64,000 bases of DNA from positions 1-64,000 of the IMG/VR virus record IMGVR_UViG_3300044712_001292; one strand, given 5' to 3'. Below the pieces are notes generated by a model that was given only the letters and a program-made list of their open reading frames with translations, was not told the DNA's origin and did not search any database. Shown here in pieces: positions 34,281 to 38,711 of the stretch. Position numbers and translations under genes: made by a program. The first letter of the stretch is position 1, and each line of letters opens with the position of its first letter. The DNA is from a virus.

Positions 34281-34354
34281 GCACCTTTCTGTCAGTAGTA
34301 GGCACTCTCCCTCTCACGGAGAAAACGTCGGTGCGATCCCGACAAGGTGTACCA
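34281..34354 (+). tRNA. tRNA-Glu(CTC)
   Basis: Acceptor GCACCTT/AAGGTGT, ACCA; anticodon arm TCTCC CTCTCAC GGAGA; T-arm GTCGG TGCGATC CCGAC. Only three bases separate it from the previous tRNA. Confidence 0.88.
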
Positions 34355-34358
34355 GAAC

Positions 34359-34434
34359 GGTCCCAGGGGCAGCCAGTTTAAGCCGACACCCTGTCACGGT
34401 GTAGTACCGAGTGCGACTCTCGGTGGGATCGCCA
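34359..34434 (+). tRNA. tRNA-Asp(GTC)
   Basis: Acceptor GGTCCCA/TGGGATC, GCCA; anticodon arm ACACC CTGTCAC GGTGT; T-arm CCGAG TGCGACT CTCGG. Confidence 0.88.
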
Positions 34435-34438
34435 GAAT

Positions 34439-34513
34439 GCGCTAGCCACCGGTACAGTGGGGCTGGACCTGATAAGTCTGGACAGCACAGTTCGACTCTG
34501 TGATAGCGCACCA
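34439..34513 (+). tRNA. tRNA-Ile(GAT)
   Basis: Acceptor GCGCTA/TAGCGC (pair 7 weak), ACCA; anticodon arm TGGAC CTGATAA GTCTG; T-arm CACAG TTCGACT CTGTG. Confidence 0.85.
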
Positions 34514-34517
34514 GCAT

Positions 34518-34602
34518 TGGCAGGACGGATAACGGTTTTCCAGCACGCTGTTAACGTGCCGCACCGAAAGGTCACCTGGGGGTTCGAATCCCTCCCTGCC
34601 AG
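34518..34602 (+). tRNA. tRNA-Asn(GTT) with long variable arm, no CCA
   Basis: Acceptor TGGCAGG/CCTGCCA, G73, then ATT (CCA not encoded). Anticodon arm GCACG CTGTTAA CGTGC. An 18-base variable arm (ACC GAAA GGT hairpin) is unexpected for Asn, which is normally class I. Confidence 0.8.
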
Positions 34603-34607
34603 ATTAT

Positions 34608-34677
34608 GGGCTGTACAGTCATGGCGACGAAGAACCTCCGCAAGGTTCTTGATACGGTTCGATTCCGTAACGGTCCA
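34608..34677 (+). tRNA. tRNA-Ala(CGC), with C33, no CCA
   Basis: Acceptor GGGCTGT/ACGGTCC; anticodon loop TCCGCAA in GAACC/GGTTC has C at position 33; T-arm TACGG TTCGATT CCGTA. Short D-arm gives 70 bases. CCA is not encoded. Confidence 0.7.
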
Positions 34678-34682
34678 AGAAT

Positions 34683-34757
34683 GGGCACGTAACTCAGCGC
34701 TAGAGTACCTGATTTGCACTCAGGAGGTCGCAGGTTGAAATCCTGTCGTGTCCACCA
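34683..34757 (+). tRNA. tRNA-Ala(TGC)
   Basis: Acceptor GGGCACG/CGTGTCC, ACCA; anticodon arm CCTGA TTTGCAC TCAGG; T-arm GCAGG TTGAAAT CCTGT. Confidence 0.92.
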
Positions 34758-34793
34758 TCTTGATCCTCGGAAGCCGGAGTCCGAGGTACCAGA
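34758..34793 (+). pseudogene. Possible tRNA 3'-end remnant
   Basis: A CCTCGG/CCGAGG stem directly followed by TACCA looks like a T-arm and CCA end without the rest of a tRNA. No T-run follows, so it is not a terminator. It lies between two Ala tRNAs. Confidence 0.3.
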
Positions 34794-34809
34794 ATCTAGA
34801 CCGGCGTGT

Positions 34810-34883
34810 GGGCCTGTCGTTCATCAGTAGGACATCTGCATGGCATGCAGAAGGGCGGCGTGCGATTCGCCGCAGGTCCACCA
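34810..34883 (+). tRNA. tRNA-Ala(GGC)
   Basis: Acceptor GGGCCTG/CAGGTCC, ACCA; anticodon arm TCTGC ATGGCAT GCAGA; T-arm CGGCG TGCGATT CGCCG. Confidence 0.9.
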
Positions 34884-34886
34884 CAT

Positions 34887-34960
34887 ACGTACGTCAGTCC
34901 AGCGGCTGCATCGGTTTCCAAAACCGGTTGAGGTTGGGGCAGCACCAACCGTACGTGCCA
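34887..34960 (+). tRNA. tRNA-Trp(CCA)
   Basis: Acceptor ACGTACG/CGTACGT, GCCA; anticodon arm TCGGT TTCCAAA ACCGG; T-arm GTTGG GGCAGCA CCAAC has the GGCAGCA loop shared with two Gly tRNAs. Confidence 0.85.
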
Positions 34961-35113
34961 CTCGTGGATGTCCACCTCCAGAGGGACGCCGATGGAGGAC
35001 CACGAAACGCCGCGCTCACGTCGGGGGCGCACTATAGCCGGTAGGTTACCGAGGGCTAGTGAGGGCCGTATTCTCCGTCAGGAGTATGCAGTGGCCACGA
35101 CAGGACACCTTAC
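34961..35113 (+). other. 153-base spacer with nested hairpins
   Basis: No tRNA or gene recognised. TCGTGG/CCACGA and CCTCCA/TGGAGG form a nested stem near the start, and GTATTCTCC/GGAGTATGC-type pairing occurs near the end. May be processing spacer or a decayed tRNA. Confidence 0.3.
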
Positions 35114-35189
35114 TGGCGCGTAGCTCAATTGGCAGAGCAGCAGTTTCTGACACTGCCGGTTCTTCGTTCGACTCGAAGCGCGCCAACCA
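35114..35189 (+). tRNA. tRNA-Gln(CTG)
   Basis: Acceptor TGGCGCG/CGCGCCA, ACCA; D-stem GCTC/GAGC; anticodon arm GCAGT TTCTGAC ACTGC; T-arm CTTCG TTCGACT CGAAG. Confidence 0.92.
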
Positions 35190-35194
35190 TTCGA

Positions 35195-35270
35195 TACTCC
35201 GTGGTGTAGCGGCGCTGCACGGCTGGCTTTGACCCAGAAGGTGGAGGCTCGACCCCTCCCGGAGTAACCA
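35195..35270 (+). tRNA. tRNA-Gln(TTG)
   Basis: Acceptor TACTCCG/CGGAGTA, ACCA; anticodon loop CTTTGAC in GCTGG/CCAGA; T-arm GGAGG CTCGACC CCTCC. Confidence 0.88.
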
Positions 35271-35273
35271 CAT

Positions 35274-35350
35274 CAGTACGTAGCTCAGCTTGGTAGAGCA
35301 CTTGCCTTGGGCGCAAGAAGTCGGAGGTTCAAATCCTCTCGTACTGACCA
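35274..35350 (+). tRNA. tRNA-Pro(TGG)
   Basis: Acceptor CAGTACG/CGTACTG, ACCA; D-arm GCTC AGCTTGGTA GAGC; anticodon arm CTTGC CTTGGGC GCAAG; T-arm GGAGG TTCAAAT CCTCT. Fully canonical. Confidence 0.95.
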
Positions 35351-35351
35351 C

Positions 35352-35425
35352 GAGCACAGAGCCAGACGGCTAGGCAGTAGCCTGCAAAGCTACCTAACTG
35401 CGTTCGACTCGCAGTGTGCTCTCCA
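35352..35425 (+). tRNA. tRNA-Cys(GCA)
   Basis: Acceptor GAGCACA/TGTGCTC, TCCA; anticodon arm GTAGC CTGCAAA GCTAC; T-arm CTGCG TTCGACT CGCAG. Starts two bases after tRNA-Pro. Confidence 0.92.
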
Positions 35426-35428
35426 GAT

Positions 35429-35504
35429 GCCGACTTAGTGTAACTGGAAACACGCAACCTTTCCAAGGTTGAGTCGCTCGGATCGTACCCGGCAGTCGGC
35501 TCCA
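35429..35504 (+). tRNA. tRNA-Gly(TCC), copy 1
   Basis: Acceptor GCCGACT/AGTCGGC, TCCA; D-stem GTGT/ACAC; anticodon arm CAACC TTTCCAA GGTTG; T-loop ATCGTAC with a weak outer T-stem pair. Confidence 0.88.
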
Positions 35505-35507
35505 TTC

Positions 35508-35583
35508 GTGGGTTTAGCTCAGCAGCTAGAGCGATTCATTGCCAATGAATAGGCGGCAGGGGCAGCACCTGTAACCCACACCA
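35508..35583 (+). tRNA. tRNA-Gly(GCC)
   Basis: Acceptor GTGGGTT/AACCCAC, ACCA; anticodon arm ATTCA TTGCCAA TGAAT; T-arm GCAGG GGCAGCA CCTGT with a non-canonical loop lacking TTC. Confidence 0.9.
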
Positions 35584-35586
35584 CGC

Positions 35587-35661
35587 GCGGGTATATCATA
35601 CCAGCTAATGAGCCTGCCTTCCAAGCAGGAGAACACGGGGCAGCACCGTGTACCCGCACCA
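35587..35661 (+). tRNA. tRNA-Gly(TCC), copy 2
   Basis: Acceptor GCGGGTA/TACCCGC, ACCA; D-stem TCAT/ATGA; anticodon arm CCTGC CTTCCAA GCAGG; T-arm CACGG GGCAGCA CCGTG. Different in sequence from copy 1. Confidence 0.9.
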
Positions 35662-35663
35662 AT

Positions 35664-35741
35664 GCCCGGATAGCTCAATTGGATCAGAGCGCTTCGCTAC
35701 GGACGAAGAGGTTGCAGGATCGTGCCCTGCTCTGGGTGCCA
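35664..35741 (+). tRNA. tRNA-Arg(ACG)
   Basis: Acceptor GCCCGGA/TCTGGGT, GCCA; anticodon arm CTTCG CTACGGA CGAAG; T-arm GCAGG ATCGTGC CCTGC. A34 would need host TadA to become inosine. Confidence 0.9.
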
Positions 35742-35772
35742 CAGTAGCGTATAGAGGGAGGTCAACTCACAT

Positions 35773-35848
35773 GCCCGACTAGCTCATCTGGAAGAGCGTC
35801 CCGGTCCTAACGGGAAGGTGCCCCGTCCGAGTCGGGGGTCGGGTGCCA
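35773..35848 (+). tRNA. tRNA-Arg(CCT)
   Basis: Acceptor GCCCGAC/GTCGGGT, GCCA; anticodon arm TCCCG GTCCTAA CGGGA; T-arm CCCCG TCCGAGT CGGGG. Reads AGG. Confidence 0.9.
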
Positions 35849-35849
35849 T

Positions 35850-35927
35850 GCGATCATCGCCTAACTGGATATGGCACTGCCCTCCGAAGGCAGACTAATG
35901 CAGGTTCGAGTCCTGCTGATCGTGCCA
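35850..35927 (+). tRNA. tRNA-Arg(CCG)
   Basis: Acceptor GCGATCA/TGATCGT, GCCA; anticodon arm CTGCC CTCCGAA GGCAG; T-arm GCAGG TTCGAGT CCTGC. Starts two bases after the previous tRNA. Confidence 0.92.
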
Positions 35928-35928
35928 T

Positions 35929-35997
35929 GCCGGACGTCCAAGACACGCAGGCCTTCTAAGCCAGCTCAGCTGGGGCAAGCACCCAGGTCCGGTGCCA
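35929..35997 (+). tRNA. tRNA-Arg(TCT), reduced D-arm
   Basis: Acceptor GCCGGAC/GTCCGGT, GCCA; anticodon loop CTTCTAA in CAGGC/GCCAG (one mispair); T-arm CTGGG GCAAGCA CCCAG. Only 69 bases because the D-arm is shortened. Confidence 0.8.
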
Positions 35998-36054
35998 TAT
36001 CATCGGCTCATGCAGTCGCTACGGGCAGGGATCGGGGCGTCCGGTAAGACTCCC

Positions 36055-36082
36055 TTGACGATATGGGCGGACGGTATATTAA
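36055..36082 (+). promoter_or_regulatory. Promoter candidate inside the tRNA array
   Basis: TTGACG (36055-36060) with TATTAA (36077-36082) at 16 bases, or TATATT (36075-36080) at 14. It lies just before the 75-aa Cys gene and the Thr/Lys group. The -10 matches the one proposed before the phosphoesterase. Confidence 0.45.
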
Positions 36083-36088
36083 GCGTTC

Positions 36089-36316
36089 ATGCACACTGCT
36101 ATAGACGCCAGACTCGCACTTCTGTGGACATGTCAGGCATGCAAAGCTGTGAATTGGTATACTACATCGCGGTCGAAGGAGGCGGAGGAGGCGAGGTTGG
36201 AGGCGGCTAAGGCGATGGAGTGTGATCCAGAAGACCTGTCTGTTATACCTGAGATCCTCTGCTGCCGTACCTGTGAAGAACCGCACCGGTTGCCGGATGA
36301 GATCGGTGCATCCTAA
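36089..36316 (+). CDS. Small zinc-finger-like protein within the tRNA array, 75 aa
   Basis: Starts six bases after the promoter candidate's -10, without a Shine-Dalgarno, so its mRNA would be essentially leaderless. The product has paired CxxC motifs, WTCQACKAVNW and CCRTCEEPH, separated by a charged helix, as expected for a single zinc ribbon. It could bind RNA or protein; no family recognised. It sits between the Arg and Thr tRNA groups and ends 8 bases before tRNA-Thr. Confidence 0.55.
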   Translation: MHTAIDARLALLWTCQACKAVNWYTTSRSKEAEEARLEAAKAMECDPEDLSVIPEILCCRTCEEPHRLPDEIGAS

Positions 36317-36323
36317 ATCGTAT

Positions 36324-36398
36324 GCCGTTAACGCCTAGATAGCGAGGCACCGTTTTCGTAAAGCGGACAGAGGGGCGCACGTCCTCTTGACGGCACCA
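36324..36398 (+). tRNA. tRNA-Thr(CGT)
   Basis: Acceptor GCCGTTA/TGACGGC, ACCA; anticodon arm CCGTT TTCGTAA AGCGG; T-arm AGGGG CGCACGT CCTCT. Confidence 0.87.
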
Positions 36399-36419
36399 GT
36401 ATAGAATAAAGGGCAAGAG

Positions 36420-36462
36420 TGTGCTAAACGCGCTAGAGAAGGTCCAAGTCACTCGCTTACCA
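36420..36462 (+). pseudogene. Possible truncated tRNA remnant
   Basis: AAGAGTG can pair with CACTCGCTT, which is followed by ACCA, but there is no anticodon arm. It lies between two Thr tRNAs and may be a decayed copy. Confidence 0.25.
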
Positions 36463-36467
36463 CATGT

Positions 36468-36541
36468 GCTCCGTTAAGTAAACGGTATACTAAAGATTTT
36501 GTAAATCTTAATTCTGTGTTCGACTCACAGACGGAGCACCA
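36468..36541 (+). tRNA. tRNA-Thr(TGT)
   Basis: Acceptor GCTCCGT/ACGGAGC, ACCA; D-stem AGTA/TACT; anticodon arm AAGAT TTTGTAA ATCTT; T-arm CTGTG TTCGACT CACAG. Confidence 0.93.
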
Positions 36542-36549
36542 ATAAATAC

Positions 36550-36623
36550 GCCGTTGTAAGATAGTGGCAGTCTACCTCCCTGGTATGGAGGAAGCGGGTT
36601 TTCGATTAACCCCGACGGCACCA
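36550..36623 (+). tRNA. tRNA-Thr(GGT)
   Basis: Acceptor GCCGTTG/CGACGGC, ACCA; anticodon arm CCTCC CTGGTAT GGAGG; T-arm GGGTT TTCGATT AACCC. Confidence 0.92.
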
Positions 36624-36625
36624 AC

Positions 36626-36698
36626 GCATCGGAGGCGGAACAGGCTCCGCACTCAGCTTTTAACTGAGGGTAAGCTGGTTCGAGTCCAGCCCGATGCA
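36626..36698 (+). tRNA. tRNA-Lys(TTT), no CCA
   Basis: Acceptor GCATCGG/CCGATGC, A73 then CAG, so CCA is not encoded; anticodon arm CTCAG CTTTTAA CTGAG; T-arm GCTGG TTCGAGT CCAGC. Confidence 0.9.
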
Positions 36699-36703
36699 CA
36701 GAC

Positions 36704-36777
36704 GCACCCTGAGCAGGCTGGCATTGCACTCGGTTCTTACCCGAGGGGAGAAGGTTCGATTCCTTTAGGGTGCACCA
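36704..36777 (+). tRNA. tRNA-Lys(CTT)
   Basis: Acceptor GCACCCT/AGGGTGC, ACCA; anticodon arm CTCGG TTCTTAC CCGAG; T-arm GAAGG TTCGATT CCTTT. Confidence 0.92.
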
Positions 36778-36782
36778 TCCAT

Positions 36783-36858
36783 CTGGCCATCGCCTAACCT
36801 GGCAAGGCACTGCGTTCGGGTCGCAGGGATGCTGGTTCAAATCCAGCTGGCTAGACCA
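36783..36858 (+). tRNA. tRNA-Pro(CGG)
   Basis: Acceptor CTGGCCA/TGGCTAG, ACCA; anticodon arm CTGCG TTCGGGT CGCAG; T-arm GCTGG TTCAAAT CCAGC. Confidence 0.92.
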
Positions 36859-36934
36859 TGTTAGTCCATCACTCAGTTAGCAGAACGATGTCACGAGGTA
36901 GAAGCGATCATCGAGGTCAAACCGATGTATGTCA

Positions 36935-37009
36935 GGGAGTTTATATCAGTGGCAGATAGCTCGGCCTACACCCGAGATGTGGGTGGTTCGATTCCACCAA
37001 CTCCCACCA
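36935..37009 (+). tRNA. tRNA-Val(TAC), with C33
   Basis: Acceptor GGGAGTT/AACTCCC, ACCA; D-stem TATC/GATA; anticodon loop CCTACAC in CTCGG/CCGAG has C at position 33; T-arm GGTGG TTCGATT CCACC. Otherwise canonical. Confidence 0.85.
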
Positions 37010-37063
37010 CTTCTATGACGGCGTGTCCTCCGTGGAGTGATTCAGCCAGTCACCTACCATTAT

Positions 37064-37140
37064 CGGCCGTGGGAGTGCACGCGCCTCACTCGTCTTATGA
37101 ACGAGCCAAGACTGGGCCGAGCACCCGGTACGGCCGACCA
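37064..37140 (+). tRNA. tRNA-Ile(TAT)
   Basis: Acceptor CGGCCGT/ACGGCCG, ACCA; anticodon arm CTCGT CTTATGA ACGAG; T-arm CTGGG CCGAGCA CCCGG. A TAT anticodon is rare in bacteria, which usually read ATA with a modified CAT anticodon. Confidence 0.82.
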
Positions 37141-37161
37141 GCTGTATACGCAGGAGTCATC

Positions 37162-37710
37162 ATGCGCTGTCTCGTCCTTAACCAGGATATGTCGTTTCTT
37201 CATATGACCACAGACGCCTTCGACGGCATCAAGCTGATGACGAAGGGGCGTGTACAGCCTTTGGCGACCTATGATAAGCGTCTGCGTTCAGAGAAGCACG
37301 AGTTCGTCATCCCGGCTGTAGTCCAACTGAAGGGGTACGTACACGTCGGCAAGCGTAGGCACGGGTTTACTCAGGCATCGCACCAGAACGTATTCGTTCG
37401 AGATGGCGAGCGGTGTGCGTACTGTGGGTGCAAGCTGACGCTGCGGAGTTGTACGAAGGATCACGTCGTACCGCGTTCTCGTGGTGGCAAAGACACGCTG
37501 TCGAATGTCGTCGCTTGCTGCAGGTCATGCAACGAGGAGAAGGCCGACAGGACGCTCGCGGAGTCGGGCATGAAGCTCCGCGAGGGCATAGAGCTGCGTC
37601 AGCTCACTGACGATGAGAAGCTGTCCGTCCTCCTGAAGACGGGGGCAGGTGCTGCAGAGCGGAAAGCATGGATCGGCTTTCTGAAGGCTACGGGGTTGAC
37701 ACTGTTCTGA
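37162..37710 (+). CDS. HNH endonuclease, 182 aa
   Basis: ATG at 37162 with AGGAGT upstream. The core is a classic zinc-linked HNH nuclease: RCAYCG (C85, C88), KDHVVPRSRGGKD (D100, H101), LSNVVACCRSCN (N115, C120, C123). Such enzymes nick or cut DNA and are common free-standing homing endonucleases in phages. The N-terminal 80 residues probably guide DNA binding. It lies between the two parts of the tRNA array and may have carried this region into new genomes (inference). Confidence 0.88.
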   Translation: MRCLVLNQDMSFLHMTTDAFDGIKLMTKGRVQPLATYDKRLRSEKHEFVIPAVVQLKGYVHVGKRRHGFTQASHQNVFVRDGERCAYCGCKLTLRSCTKDHVVPRSRGGKDTLSNVVACCRSCNEEKADRTLAESGMKLREGIELRQLTDDEKLSVLLKTGAGAAERKAWIGFLKATGLTLF

Positions 37711-37910
37711 CATCTCTATGATGACGCTTATCCGAGTCATACTGTGAATACCGGCCTATCATCGCTGCTGTCGTCTTACCTCAGTTCCTATAGGAACACC
37801 GGGGACGGTGGCGCTTTGTAACCCGAACATGCTCGGAACGCGCCCTCGAACCCCGGATCCACAAGGTCCGGGGTTTTTCTTTTACAACGATATATGGTGG
37901 TTGCGATGAC
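37711..37910 (+). other. 200-base spacer with terminator
   Basis: No gene or tRNA is seen between the HNH gene and the Leu/Ser tRNA group apart from the terminator at 37849. Confidence 0.5.
37849..37882 (+). terminator. Terminator sharing the leader terminator's core
   Basis: AACCCCGGATCC (37849-37860) pairs with GGTCCGGGGTT (37865-37875) with one bulged T, followed by TTTCTTTT. The CCCCGGATC core is the same as in the terminator at 33441. The downstream Leu/Ser tRNAs would need read-through or their own promoter. Confidence 0.75.
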
Positions 37911-37995
37911 GGGGGCGTGGCTTCGTTGGGAACTGGCACACCTTGCCGGCTTAGAACCGGTAGCTTTGAGAGTTCGAGTCTCTCCGCCCCTACCA
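37911..37995 (+). tRNA. tRNA-Leu(TAG)
   Basis: Acceptor GGGGGCG/CGCCCCT, ACCA; anticodon arm GCCGG CTTAGAA CCGGT; T-arm GAGAG TTCGAGT CTCTC. 85 bases, with an extended D-side and a short variable region. Confidence 0.87.
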
Positions 37996-37998
37996 CAT

Positions 37999-38073
37999 AC
38001 CCGTGTAGCCCAATTGGCAGGAGGCGCTAGTGTGAGGCACTAGACAGTGCTGGTTCGAATCCAGTCGCGGGTA
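37999..38073 (+). tRNA. tRNA-Leu(GAG), no CCA
   Basis: Acceptor ACCCGTG/CGCGGGT, A73 then ATA; anticodon arm CTAGT GTGAGGC ACTAG; T-arm GCTGG TTCGAAT CCAGT. Short variable loop, unusual for Leu. Confidence 0.87.
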
Positions 38074-38079
38074 ATATAT

Positions 38080-38173
38080 GCACATCGTTCCGTACGGTAG
38101 TCTGTAAAACTATTGCGCACAAAAGCATGTACGGCGTACGCGCGGTTGGGTTAAACTCCCTCGATGTGCACCA
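38080..38173 (+). tRNA. tRNA-Tyr(GTA)
   Basis: Acceptor GCACATC/GATGTGC, ACCA; anticodon loop CTGTAAA closed by TAGT/ACTA; long variable region holding a GTAC GGC GTAC hairpin; T-loop TTAAACT. 94 bases, class II as expected for bacterial Tyr. Confidence 0.82.
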
Positions 38174-38178
38174 GATAA

Positions 38179-38255
38179 CGGCGTATGATGCAACTGGCGA
38201 CATACCTGCCTCAAAATCAGGGTCTATGCGGGTTCGACTCCCGCTGCGCCGACCA
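38179..38255 (+). tRNA. tRNA-Leu(CAA)
   Basis: Acceptor CGGCGTA/TGCGCCG, ACCA; anticodon loop CTCAAAA in CCTGC/TCAGG (one C-T mispair); T-arm GCGGG TTCGACT CCCGC. Short variable region. Confidence 0.85.
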
Positions 38256-38258
38256 CAA

Positions 38259-38347
38259 CCGGTAGTGGCGAAATCGGCTGAGACGCGACAGGCTTAAACC
38301 CTGCTACACGAGAAACATTGTGGGTTCGAGTCCCACCTACCGGACCA
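38259..38347 (+). tRNA. tRNA-Leu(TAA)
   Basis: Acceptor CCGGTAG/CTACCGG, ACCA; anticodon arm ACAGG CTTAAAC CCTGC; long variable arm; T-arm GTGGG TTCGAGT CCCAC. Confidence 0.92.
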
Positions 38348-38350
38348 TTT

Positions 38351-38441
38351 GGAAGGTATTGCGACTTTAGTAAGCGACCCGAGTTCGAACCTCGGTGACA
38401 CGTCTGACGGCGTGAGGGTGCGATCCCCTGACCTTCCTCCA
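38351..38441 (+). tRNA. tRNA-Ser(CGA)
   Basis: Acceptor GGAAGGT/ACCTTCC, TCCA; anticodon arm CCGAG TTCGAAC CTCGG; long variable arm; T-loop TGCGATC. Confidence 0.9.
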
Positions 38442-38444
38442 TAT

Positions 38445-38531
38445 GGAATATGAACCGACCAGGGTGTCGGCTCCGCTTGGAAAGCGGCTGGGCGCTTCGG
38501 CGCTGTGTTTCGAGTACACCGTATTCCGCCA
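38445..38531 (+). tRNA. tRNA-Ser(GGA)
   Basis: Acceptor GGAATAT/GTATTCC, GCCA; anticodon arm TCCGC TTGGAAA GCGGC; variable arm GGGCGC TTCG GCGCT. Confidence 0.9.
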
Positions 38532-38533
38532 TT

Positions 38534-38619
38534 GGAACGTAAATCAGCATGGTGCTGAACCTCGGTGCTAACGAGTGTGGCCCTACGGGGCTGAGGGTCG
38601 GGTCCTCTGCGTTCCGCCA
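38534..38619 (+). tRNA. tRNA-Ser(GCT)
   Basis: Acceptor GGAACGT/GCGTTCC, GCCA; anticodon loop GTGCTAA closed by CTCG/CGAG; variable arm GGCCC TAC GGGGC. Reads AGC/AGT. Confidence 0.9.
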
Positions 38620-38624
38620 CATAT

Positions 38625-38711
38625 GGATAGTGAACTGCTCGGGTGAGCAGCACCGGCTTGAAACCGGCAGGGCCCTACGGGGCTGGGGATCGAGACCTCC
38701 GCTATCCGCCA
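38625..38711 (+). tRNA. tRNA-Ser(TGA)
   Basis: Acceptor GGATAGT/GCTATCC, GCCA; anticodon arm ACCGG CTTGAAA CCGGC; variable arm GGGCCC TAC GGGGC as in the previous Ser tRNA. Last tRNA of the array; its last base abuts the stop codon of the convergent gene. Confidence 0.92.

Noticed and set aside
34961-35113. Possible tRNA or tmRNA in the long spacer
   Set aside because: Hairpins are present but there is no CCA end, no anticodon arm and no tmRNA tag frame.
36859-36934. Possible extra tRNA between Pro(CGG) and Val(TAC)
   Set aside because: CATCG/CGATG resembles a T-arm but the loop is nine bases and no acceptor or anticodon stem could be formed.
33578-38711. Protein-coding frames within the tRNA array (both strands)
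   Set aside because: They run through folded tRNAs, lack ribosome sites and have low-complexity composition; only the 75-aa Cys protein and the HNH gene were kept.
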